A stretch of DNA of 64,000 bases, from the NCBI GenBank assembly GCA_002433485.1, contig DJIF01000015.1, forward strand, positions 20,931-84,930, written 5' to 3'. Below, one piece after another: positions 33,799 to 41,079 of the stretch. The notes below the pieces were generated by a model. That model did no database searches and was not told the DNA's origin. It saw only the letters and a list, made by a program, of their open reading frames with translations. The position numbers and the translations under genes were made by a program. Every line of letters begins with the position of its first letter. Position 1 is the first letter of the stretch. The DNA comes from Deltaproteobacteria bacterium UBA6601 (GTDB lineage: Bacteria; Myxococcota_A; UBA796; UBA9615).

Positions 33799-34777
33799 CG
33801 TGAAGAGTCGCCCCCGGACCAGCCCTATTCTCAAGGATATCGGCTCTGGGCAGGGTCGCCTCAATGCGGGCCCGAACTTCGGGGGCATGGCGACTCTCAC
33901 AGAGCACGTGCATGTTGGGGCCAGCATCGAGCGTGAAGTAAACGGGCAAGCCATCATGTTCACGCCAGCTCCGCACCGCATGCATCAAAGCGACAGTACC
34001 CGGCTGCAGATAGAGAGCAGATGGCTGGCCACTGATCATGATGGCATGCATCTCCATAGCCTCATGCTCTACCAGTTCCCCGAAGGTGACAAAGTCCCGC
34101 TGAGCAAGGGCACCTTTTAACGCCAGAATCCGTGCTGGCAGGAGTTGCTGCCGCTTCTCCATAAAGGGATGACCGACAGCGATCCGGTGCCCTTCAGAAC
34201 TCGAGATAGCTTTCGGGCTGCGCGAGACCAAGACCACCAGATCAGTAAGATCCCAGTGCTCAGGGGGACAGAACTGTTGACTGAACGAGCTCGCATCGTC
34301 CTTACCAGCAACCCACTCCACAAAGCCGGCCTGAATAGAGCGACAGGCTGAGCCGCTACCGCGACGCGCCCAACGGGTCATCTCCTGCTCCTCAGGATGC
34401 CCCTCTCCAAATGCCCCGATTGCGGCGGTGGCGAGGGCCGCAAAGCCCGAGGCAGAAGAGGCGATCCCGGTCCCGGCAGGAAAGGAGTTCACCGATGCGA
34501 CTCTGGCGCCCATCCGATACCAATCGCTACGGATTCGATCGAGATAGCGCGAAATACGCACTGCTCGTTGGTCCAGAACCCGCTCCCCTTCCAGATAGAT
34601 CTCATCCTGAGATAGCGCCGAATCCCACTCAACGGTAGTGGTGGTCACAGCAGCAGAAAGATTCATCGAGATCGAATCGTTAAGCGGCACGTTATGATCG
34701 TAGTCGAGCTTGCCCCAATACTTGATGAAGGCAATGTTGGAGCAGGCTCTGGCGCTGGCTCTCTTGCGCTCGCTCAT
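33782..34777 (-). CDS. mvaD: Diphosphomevalonate decarboxylase
   Basis: 331 residues, GHMP superfamily. CSNIAFIKYWGKLDYDHNVP carries the conserved KYWGK; SASGFAALATAA and GSGSACRSIQAGFVEW include the ATP-loop Ser and the catalytic Arg; YFTLDAGPNMHVLC has the catalytic Asp of decarboxylation. All key residues of true mevalonate diphosphate decarboxylase are present, so it should make isopentenyl diphosphate, CO2 and ADP rather than be a kinase-only paralogue. Overlaps phosphomevalonate kinase by ATGA and mevalonate kinase by 17 bases. Confidence 0.93.
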   Translation of the reverse strand: MSERKRASARACSNIAFIKYWGKLDYDHNVPLNDSISMNLSAAVTTTTVEWDSALSQDEIYLEGERVLDQRAVRISRYLDRIRSDWYRMGARVASVNSFPAGTGIASSASGFAALATAAIGAFGEGHPEEQEMTRWARRGSGSACRSIQAGFVEWVAGKDDASSFSQQFCPPEHWDLTDLVVLVSRSPKAISSSEGHRIAVGHPFMEKRQQLLPARILALKGALAQRDFVTFGELVEHEAMEMHAIMISGQPSALYLQPGTVALMHAVRSWREHDGLPVYFTLDAGPNMHVLCESRHAPEVRARIEATLPRADILENRAGPGATLHDDHLF

Positions 34778-35787
34778 TGCAGCTCCTCATCCATCAGGCC
34801 AGTCTCTTCCGGGGCCAAGGGTAGGACGGTAAGGCCCTGCTCATCACAGCTCCTGATCGCTGCCTGCCGATCGGCCGCCAGGATCAAGACGCAGTCTCCC
34901 CCACCTGCACCACTGAGGCGCGCACCAAGGACCGAAGGACTGCCCTGCAGGCGATGCACCAACTCAGCGATCTCGGGCGGAGCAGCGCCCAGTCGCTCCA
35001 GCAATCCCTGCCCCTCAGAGAGCGCCTCCCCTAGTGCTGCGGCGTCGCCGGCGCGCAGCGCGTCAAGGCCAGCGAGGGTCAGCGCACCGATCTCACCATA
35101 GAGAGCAGCCCCACGCTTGTGACGGGCAGAGACCTTGCGAATCATGTCGCCGGTGTCCGCTTTACGACCCGTCCAGGCAACCAGCCAGTCAAAGGAACTG
35201 CCCAATGGCGGTAAAACCCGCTCCATGCTGGGCGCCCCATCGTCACTGAACCGGACATAGCCGCCAAGGATTTGAGTGGCGACGTCATAACCAGAGGCAG
35301 CACCCTGCAGAGCGCGCTGCGCGGCGCGAACCTCATCAAACAGCGCCGCGGGTTCAGCAGTCAAACCTCGAAGTCGGCGCAGCGCTGCGGCGGCGGCCAG
35401 ACTGGAAGCGGAAGATGAGCCAAGGCCCCAAGTCGGCGGAAACCCGGCCTCAAAACACAGTGAGAGCCCCTCGCCAACCACTCCATGCCGCTGCAGTAGT
35501 GGCCAGAGAAGGCGCAGCTCTGGGCGGGGCGGCTGCTCGTCGGCGAGGGCCTCTGCTGGCAGCTCAATCGGGGCAGCAAATACGCCTGGCGCTTCGACTC
35601 GCAGTGTTGAACTACCAGGCTCCAGTGATGCCTGACAGGCGATGCGGCGGTCAAGACACATTGCCAGTGCAGGCTGCCCCTCAAGCACCGCGTACTCACC
35701 AAACAGCATCAGCTTGCCAGGTGCCGAGCAGCGAGCTCGAAGAACCTGATAGCGCTGTTCAGGGCGAGCGGACCGGGTCGAAATCAC
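34774..35787 (-). CDS. Phosphomevalonate kinase (GHMP type)
   Basis: 337 residues. SAPGKLMLFGEYAVLEGQPA, WGLGSSSASSLAAAAALRRL, GAASGYDVATQILGGYVRF (the SGxDVA motif typical of bacterial MvaK2-type enzymes), DTGDMIRKV and RLSGAGGGDCVLIL. It should phosphorylate 5-phosphomevalonate to the diphosphate. GTG start; the HMG-CoA reductase stop TAG shares its last base with this GTG. The residues match phosphomevalonate kinase better than a second mevalonate kinase, which the pathway order also requires. Confidence 0.88.
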   Translation of the reverse strand: MISTRSARPEQRYQVLRARCSAPGKLMLFGEYAVLEGQPALAMCLDRRIACQASLEPGSSTLRVEAPGVFAAPIELPAEALADEQPPRPELRLLWPLLQRHGVVGEGLSLCFEAGFPPTWGLGSSSASSLAAAAALRRLRGLTAEPAALFDEVRAAQRALQGAASGYDVATQILGGYVRFSDDGAPSMERVLPPLGSSFDWLVAWTGRKADTGDMIRKVSARHKRGAALYGEIGALTLAGLDALRAGDAAALGEALSEGQGLLERLGAAPPEIAELVHRLQGSPSVLGARLSGAGGGDCVLILAADRQAAIRSCDEQGLTVLPLAPEETGLMDEELQ

Positions 35788-37013
35788 TAGACTTCCCCAG
35801 CATCCATCTCACGACTGAGTTCAAGATTCCGCTGGTGAAGACGCATGTGGCCGCGTTGAATCCCCTCAGTAGCAAGGGCCCGCAGCGCACCGAGGTTCTG
35901 CGACAGACCCACCGCGGCAATGATCCGGGCCAGCTCCTGGGCACCGCTCACCTCCATCAGGGCCAGCGAAAAACGCGCCACTGGATGCAAACGAGTCACT
36001 CCTCCGACGGTACCCACCTGCAACGGGAGTTCCAGCTCACCGACCAGATCACCTGCTTCATTGAGCTGCCAGTTGGACAGGCTGCGATACTGACCGTCTC
36101 GAGCTGCCCAGGCGTGGGCGCCAGCCTCAACCGCTCGCCAGTCATTGCCGGTAGCGACCACGATGGGATCGATGCCGTTCATGATGCCTTTGTTGTGAGT
36201 CGCCGCTCGATGCGGGTCATAGACGGCAAAACGGGCCGCCGCTACGATCCGCTCGGCGACCTCAGAACCACCGAGTTCCCCGACCGCGAGGTCCTCAGCC
36301 CGCACCGAGCAGCGCGCAGAGAAGCGTCGTCTAGAGGCCAGGTTGGAAAGGATTCGCAACCCAGCTCGCCCACCACTAAGAGCGGCGATTCGCGGCGCCA
36401 GTTGCTCGCACATGGTGTTCACCACGTTGGCCCCCATGGCGTCGACCGGATCAACCAGAAGATGCACCACGAGATCAGTTCCGGCGCCGGTCTCCTGCGG
36501 GCCGAACAGCCTACACTCGAGGTCACAACAACCCCCTCCAGCAGCGACCAAAATGGGGTCCAGTGCGTTGGCTGCGGCGATGATCTCATCACGATGGGCG
36601 GTGATCACACGCACGGCAGCCGCACCATCGGGCACATCCATGATCTGGACCTGCCCGATGACCTTGTCCTCCAGGACGGTAGTTGTGAACCCCCCGGTCT
36701 TGCGTACCAGGCGCGCCATGTTGGAGGCCGCTGCAACCACCGAGCTCTCCTCGACAGCCATCGGCACCAGCACCTCGCGTCCATCCACCACAAAATTGAC
36801 CGCTACGCCAAGAGGAAGCCCAAAGCCACCAATGACATTCTCCACAAAGCCGTCCAGCAACCCGACATCAACCCTGCCGTCGGCGGTGACAAAGCCAGGC
36901 CCCGCCAGATCAAGGCCCATGGCCTCGCTGATCAGGACTCGACGCTGCTCAACACTGAGCTGATAGAAGCCCGGCAAGCGGCTGGAAGAAGGCTTGGTCG
37001 ATGCGTCAGTCAC
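35787..37013 (-). CDS. mvaA: HMG-CoA reductase, class II
   Basis: 408 residues, class II (bacterial) form. RLPGFYQLSVEQRRVLIS opening, ENVIGGFGLPLGVAVNFVVD (ENVIG substrate loop), PMAVEESSVVAAASNMARL with the catalytic Glu, THNKGIMNGIDPIVVATGND with the catalytic Lys and Asp. It reduces HMG-CoA to mevalonate; many class II enzymes prefer NADH. No membrane segment, so soluble, unlike the animal form. GTG start overlapping the isomerase stop (GTGA). No HMG-CoA synthase or thiolase gene is in the window, so the supply of HMG-CoA must be encoded elsewhere. Confidence 0.94.
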   Translation of the reverse strand: MTDASTKPSSSRLPGFYQLSVEQRRVLISEAMGLDLAGPGFVTADGRVDVGLLDGFVENVIGGFGLPLGVAVNFVVDGREVLVPMAVEESSVVAAASNMARLVRKTGGFTTTVLEDKVIGQVQIMDVPDGAAAVRVITAHRDEIIAAANALDPILVAAGGGCCDLECRLFGPQETGAGTDLVVHLLVDPVDAMGANVVNTMCEQLAPRIAALSGGRAGLRILSNLASRRRFSARCSVRAEDLAVGELGGSEVAERIVAAARFAVYDPHRAATHNKGIMNGIDPIVVATGNDWRAVEAGAHAWAARDGQYRSLSNWQLNEAGDLVGELELPLQVGTVGGVTRLHPVARFSLALMEVSGAQELARIIAAVGLSQNLGALRALATEGIQRGHMRLHQRNLELSREMDAGEV

Positions 37014-38314
37014 CGGGACTCCCGAAGCTTAAGCCGCGGCAGATCCGCGACCGTACGAGCACCGCTGCATAGCATTGCAATACGCAATTCCTCAAGGATT
37101 CGTCGACCTCGGGCCAGAGCGGGGTCTTGTCCCTGATCTGCAGCGCGGAAGAACGGCAGGGCCATCCCCGCTACATCGGCGCCCAACGCCACGGCCCTGG
37201 CCACATCCACACCATTGCGAACTCCACCAGTAGCGATCAGCGGAAACTCTGCCCCAAGGACAGCCCGACACTCCCGCACCGCGTCGCCGGTCGAGATGCC
37301 CCAGCGTCGAAAGCTCTCGCCCATAGCCTGACGTTCGCTGTCCTGAGAGCGCAGCCCCTCTATCTTGGCCCAGGAGGTTCCCCCGCTACCACCAACATCA
37401 ATGGCTGCCGCTCCCATATCGCGGCAGATCACTGCCAATTCAGCCGAGATACCGGAGCCGACTTCCTTGATCACAACAGGCACCTCGAGTGCCTCGATAA
37501 GCTTGGCGATCTTGGTCCTCAGATCACGCCAGTCCCGATCTCCCTCAGGCTGGACCATCTCCTGAATCGGGTTTAAGTGCAGAGCCAGAGCGTCGGCCTC
37601 CACCGAGTCAACCAAACGGCGGCAATCGTCAATATCGACGCCAAGATTAAGTTGGATGGCCCCCACATTGGCCAACAACAGGATGTCCGGAGCCAAGTCC
37701 CGGACCCTGAAGGTGGGCAGTAAACCGTCCTGTTCAAGTAGCACCCGCTGCGAACCCAACCCCATAGCGAGCCCAAGTTCCTGAGCGGTCACGGCGAGGA
37801 CCCGGTTGATCGCACCAGCACGGGAGGAACCCCCGGTCATCCCAGCGATCATCACAGGTGCACTCAGTTCCCGGCCGAGCAGGCTACACGACAGGTCCAT
37901 GTCTTCCGGCCGCCCCTCGGGCAGAGCCAGATGGGGCAAATCCCAACGTTCCCAGGCGCGCTGCTCCAGACCGGACTCAACATCCTCTTCAGCGACAATG
38001 CTCAAGTGACTGTCTTTGCGACTGCCGCTCATGTGACCCTGAAGGGTTTTCTCGCTGTCCCCTTCCCAGGACACAACCTCCAGATTCCAACGGCGCAAGG
38101 GAGCCTGCGCCGTTGGAATCTCCTCACGAACCAGGACCCGACCAACGGCTCGAGAGCCAGGCTTGAGAAACAAGCGAAGGCCAAGCTCCTGTCCGGGCGC
38201 CAACGGCGCTTGGCTATCCACCAGAAGCCCGTCAAGGCCAAGCGCCAGACAGAGCCCCTGCTCTCCATCGAGGGTCACTGGCAGATAGGCATCCAGGCTG
38301 GCCAACTGCTTCAC
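37010..38314 (-). CDS. fni: PilZ-like domain fused to type 2 isopentenyl-diphosphate isomerase
   Basis: 434 residues, about 90 longer than usual IDI-2. From about residue 95 the FMN-dependent isomerase is clear: GSRKDSHLSIVAEEDVESG, APVMIAGMTGGSSRAG, NRVLAVTAQELGLAMGLGSQ, HLNPIQEMVQPEGDRDW, VVIKEVGSGIS, IDVGGSGGTSWAKIEG, ATGGVRNGVDVARAVALG. It interconverts IPP and DMAPP. The first ~95 residues (LDAYLPVTLDGEQGL, LGLDGLLVDSQAPLAPGQEL, GLRLFLKPGSRAVGRVLVRE, RWNLEVVSWEGDSEKTLQG) have the strand order and 'GLxV ... PLxxGxEL ... GRV' pattern of PilZ domains but lack an obvious RxxxR c-di-GMP motif. GTG 38314 overlaps the lnt stop (GTGA) with AAGGGAG upstream, so the extra domain is genuinely translated. 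Confidence 0.85.
   Translation of the reverse strand: MKQLASLDAYLPVTLDGEQGLCLALGLDGLLVDSQAPLAPGQELGLRLFLKPGSRAVGRVLVREEIPTAQAPLRRWNLEVVSWEGDSEKTLQGHMSGSRKDSHLSIVAEEDVESGLEQRAWERWDLPHLALPEGRPEDMDLSCSLLGRELSAPVMIAGMTGGSSRAGAINRVLAVTAQELGLAMGLGSQRVLLEQDGLLPTFRVRDLAPDILLLANVGAIQLNLGVDIDDCRRLVDSVEADALALHLNPIQEMVQPEGDRDWRDLRTKIAKLIEALEVPVVIKEVGSGISAELAVICRDMGAAAIDVGGSGGTSWAKIEGLRSQDSERQAMGESFRRWGISTGDAVRECRAVLGAEFPLIATGGVRNGVDVARAVALGADVAGMALPFFRAADQGQDPALARGRRILEELRIAMLCSGARTVADLPRLKLRESR
38082..38121. repeat. Perfect 16-bp inverted repeat inside the isomerase gene
   Basis: AGATTCCAACGGCGCA at 38082-38097 is the exact reverse complement of 38106-38121, with an 8-base loop. It lies in the PilZ-like part of the isomerase gene (about residues 65-78, IPTAQAPLRRWNL). 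In the minus-strand transcript it would form a very stable stem-loop between lnt and the mevalonate genes. Confidence 0.9.
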
Positions 38315-40170
38315 TGCAAGTCTCCCTTCGAGTTCTGTCCCTCCACCCCTGTAGCAATGGAAGCGTCTACTGGATCCGCGCGGCGAAGCCAAGTCCAAGC
38401 CACCATGAGCAAGGAGAGAAGCAACGCGAACCAGACCAGCCAATCGGCTACTGGCGTGTAGGGATTAGCAAACCACATGATGGGCGAGAACACCGCGTAA
38501 CCGAGCACAGCGAGCCAGGCAAACCACCCAACTCGACCTACCACGGGCCAACCGCGCCAGCCCAGCACCAGCAGCGCAAAGGAAAGCACAGCGCAAAGCT
38601 GAGCAAACCAATCTCCGAGCTTCAAATAGGGCGTAGGAACCCGAACTCGTGGCACCTCAACGACAAGTACATCGCGCTCAAACAAATCGGTGCTGGCGAC
38701 GATCCGGCCCCTGGCATCAACGCTTGCACTGATCCCAGTGGTAGCCGCCCGTACCAGAGGTACCCCATACTGAGCGGATTGCAGCGCCGACAGCATCAGA
38801 TGCTGATGGGGGCAATCGGTATCTCCAAACCAGGCGTCGTAGGTGATGTTGACGAGCAGATCTGCACCTGCAGCAACACCACCCCGCACGTAACGATGGC
38901 GGATCGCCTCGTAACAAATCAGGAACACAAAATCGGCGCCAGGGCTACCGAACAGTGTGAGCCCGTCACCCGCCTGAAAATCCCCCACGCCCTGGATCTT
39001 GCGAAGGACCTCAAAGTGGTCCTCAAGCGGCATGAATTCGCCAAAGGGCAGCAGGATATTCTTGTCGTAGGAAGGATCGAACCGCGGCTCACCGCCCTGT
39101 TGAGCTGGCCAGACCCGAAAAGCAGAGTTCAGGCTGACCCGCTCTCCTCGCGCGTCCCTGCGCGCCAGCCCCCCGCCGGTCCAGAGTTCAGCCCCAGTGG
39201 TCTGCACCAGCTCTCGGATGCTCCGGTTCATTCGCGACTTGGGACTGCGGCGGATCGCCCCTTCTGGCCAGACAAAGACATCGATGTCAGGATCCGCGCT
39301 ATAGGCCTCTCGACTCAGCGCTACCAGGTCCTCGGTGATGGCCGACCGCCACTCCCCCTTTGGCACCTGCGCGCTGCGCTGGCGCTGGAAGCCCTGCTGT
39401 TCCATGGCCCGCCGCTCAAAGACGTTCTGGTTGGCCTGCACCAAAGCGAGCTTGACCCGGGGAGCGCTCGCCTCAGCGACCTCGATGCGGTCAAGTTGAT
39501 ACGACGAGAAGCCGAAGGCAACCACGACAAAGATCGACCACAGCGCCAAAGATAGGCCCAGTCCTCGATCCACGACCATCCCAGCCGGGCTGCGCCAGCG
39601 CTGCCAGAGCTCCAGCAGAATGCCATTGCTCAACAGCATAAAAAACGAAATGCCAGCGACGCCGGTCAGACCGGTTACCAGAAAAAAGCTGCTCTGCTGA
39701 TACCAGGTGACTCCCTGGTAGTAGGGAAAGAGCTGTGGGTTCAGATACTCCACCGCTGTGAACCACATGGCGACCGTAATCGGCCAATAACTGCCCGATG
39801 CGCGGCGAATCGGCGCGAATCCCCAGGCGAAGACCGCCATGTAAAAGCCAAAGGCAAGGGAGAACAACAACAAGGCCCCGACAGCGAGAGCCAGGGGCAG
39901 ATTAGAGAAGGTCTCAACGGTGTAGATGATCCAGGAGAAGATGCTGCAGTTGGCGGCAACCCCGACCAGCCAACCTGCCAGCAGCGCGCGGCGACCGTTG
40001 AGCCTGGCGAACACCGCCAGGGCTGGCACAAAGCCGAAGAGGTGCAGCCAGAACCAGTTGGTCGGCGCCGAGCCCCACTTCTGGAAGGCGCCCGAAACGA
40101 TCAAGGCGGCCAGCGCGAGCACCGTACCCCGCCGCGACATCGGGTCTTTCAAGGGTGGCGCTTCGGTCAT
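38311..40170 (-). CDS. lnt: Apolipoprotein N-acyltransferase
   Basis: 619 residues, about 100 longer than E. coli Lnt, mainly through two extra C-terminal transmembrane helices. N-terminal half: six or more membrane segments (VLALAALIVSGAFQKWG; LWSIFVVVAFGF). Nitrilase domain in the periplasm: DIDVFVWPEGAIRRS (catalytic Glu), SYDKNILLPFGEFMP (Lys), FVFLICYEAIRHRYV (Cys), NITYDAWFG. It adds the third acyl chain to the N-terminal Cys of lipoproteins, completing the Lgt-LspA-Lnt route. ATG 40170 chosen for MTEAPPLKDP; an earlier start at 40188 has no better signal. Heads the mevalonate run by a GTGA overlap. Confidence 0.92.
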   Translation of the reverse strand: MTEAPPLKDPMSRRGTVLALAALIVSGAFQKWGSAPTNWFWLHLFGFVPALAVFARLNGRRALLAGWLVGVAANCSIFSWIIYTVETFSNLPLALAVGALLLFSLAFGFYMAVFAWGFAPIRRASGSYWPITVAMWFTAVEYLNPQLFPYYQGVTWYQQSSFFLVTGLTGVAGISFFMLLSNGILLELWQRWRSPAGMVVDRGLGLSLALWSIFVVVAFGFSSYQLDRIEVAEASAPRVKLALVQANQNVFERRAMEQQGFQRQRSAQVPKGEWRSAITEDLVALSREAYSADPDIDVFVWPEGAIRRSPKSRMNRSIRELVQTTGAELWTGGGLARRDARGERVSLNSAFRVWPAQQGGEPRFDPSYDKNILLPFGEFMPLEDHFEVLRKIQGVGDFQAGDGLTLFGSPGADFVFLICYEAIRHRYVRGGVAAGADLLVNITYDAWFGDTDCPHQHLMLSALQSAQYGVPLVRAATTGISASVDARGRIVASTDLFERDVLVVEVPRVRVPTPYLKLGDWFAQLCAVLSFALLVLGWRGWPVVGRVGWFAWLAVLGYAVFSPIMWFANPYTPVADWLVWFALLLSLLMVAWTWLRRADPVDASIATGVEGQNSKGDLQ

Positions 40171-40287
40171 CGCGGCGACTGATAGCATGGAGGAATGAAC
40201 TTGTCAGAACGAAGCTGAACGGCCAACTGCTACCCTCAGCGTGGGCCGGCCTGCCACCGCCCAAGAACAGCATGGAAGAGGACAAGC

Positions 40288-40968
40288 GTGACCACCATCT
40301 CTCCACGGGAGCTACACTGCCCGCTCTGTGCGACCAGGTTTGCCGGCCACTCAGTACTCGCCGGGCGCGCCAGCGGTCCTCTATCCAGCGATCTGCGACG
40401 CTATCCCGAAGGTCCCGACCCCATCCCGCTGCAACTCAACAGCTGCCCGGAGTGCGGTTACTCCGGGGAGGTGAGCGCCTTTGAAGAGTTTGCCCCAGAA
40501 CCTGAACTTGAAGTCGCCGAGGAAGAACTCTCCCTGGCCGAATTGGTCCGAAGCCGCCTGAGCCCAAAAGCCCAAGAGGCTCATGCCGACCCCGCGCTAC
40601 GCTACGAACAACATGCTGTCTTAGAGGGCTGGCTGGGGAGAGGTCCCCTGCGCCAGGGAGATGCCTGGCTGCGCGCTGCCTGGATGCATGATGATGCAAG
40701 CCGACCGCAAGAGGCACTACGCTGCCGAGATCAGGCACTAAGCCACTACCGTCGAGGCCTGGATGAGCGACGCTGGCTACGACGTAGAGAGGACATGGTG
40801 GTGGTCGCTTATCTGGTCGGTGAGCTGTCGCGCCGCCTTGGCAGGGAGGAAGCCGCCCTGCGATGGTATGAGCAGAGCATCGCATGGTCTTCAGGGCTGC
40901 AGCACATGCAGGATCTGGTTGAGCTTGCAGAACGACAGGCGCGGGAGCCCCGCGATCTGGTCCGCTGA
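40288..40968 (+). CDS. DUF2225-like protein with two Cys pairs and TPR-like helices
   Basis: 226 residues. Two zinc-knuckle-like pairs, CPLCATRF at about 11-18 and CPECGYSG at about 53-60, frame an N-terminal metal-binding module; the rest is helical with TPR spacing (DAWLRAAWMHDDASRPQEAL; AYLVGELSRRLGREEAALRW). This arrangement matches DUF2225 proteins, whose function is unknown. GTG start with AGAGGA 6 bases upstream. It is divergent from lnt and stands upstream of the large secreted lipoprotein gene. Confidence 0.78.
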   Translation: MTTISPRELHCPLCATRFAGHSVLAGRASGPLSSDLRRYPEGPDPIPLQLNSCPECGYSGEVSAFEEFAPEPELEVAEEELSLAELVRSRLSPKAQEAHADPALRYEQHAVLEGWLGRGPLRQGDAWLRAAWMHDDASRPQEALRCRDQALSHYRRGLDERRWLRRREDMVVVAYLVGELSRRLGREEAALRWYEQSIAWSSGLQHMQDLVELAERQAREPRDLVR

Positions 40969-40983
40969 GCCCAACCCAGCCCC

Positions 40984-41000
40984 TTGACAAATGCTTGACA
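40984..41000 (+). promoter_or_regulatory. Tandem TTGACA elements before the large lipoprotein gene
   Basis: TTGACA occurs at 40984-40989 and again at 40995-41000, 11 bases apart, in the 111-base gap before the gene at 41080. Both match a -35 box, but no good -10 box lies at 16-18 bases, so the promoter call is tentative. The repeat could also be an operator. Confidence 0.35.
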
Positions 41001-41046
41001 AAAGCGTCCCGATGATCCATCGTTCAGGCTTACATCTAAAGATTCA

Positions 41047-41059
41047 GGAGCACTGCTCC
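41047..41059. promoter_or_regulatory. Short inverted repeat upstream of the large lipoprotein gene
   Basis: GGAGCA and TGCTCC flank one central C, a perfect 13-base palindrome 21 bases before the ATG at 41080. It overlaps a Shine-Dalgarno-like AGGAG that is too far from the start codon to serve it directly. Possible repressor site or RNA hairpin. Confidence 0.3.
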
Positions 41060-41079
41060 CGGGGACTCAGACCGCCACA

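Noticed and set aside
32734..33981. Longer mevalonate kinase starting at 33981
   Set aside because: The extra 61 residues lie inside the decarboxylase gene and have no kinase homology; the GHMP fold starts after ATG 33798.
35415..37136. 573-codon open frame on the plus strand
   Set aside because: It runs antisense to phosphomevalonate kinase and HMG-CoA reductase, both with intact motifs and overlaps; GC-rich codon bias on the other strand explains the lack of stops.
37010..38443. Isomerase start at 38443
   Set aside because: It would overlap lnt by about 130 bases; GTG 38314 has a good ribosome-binding site and exact GTGA coupling.
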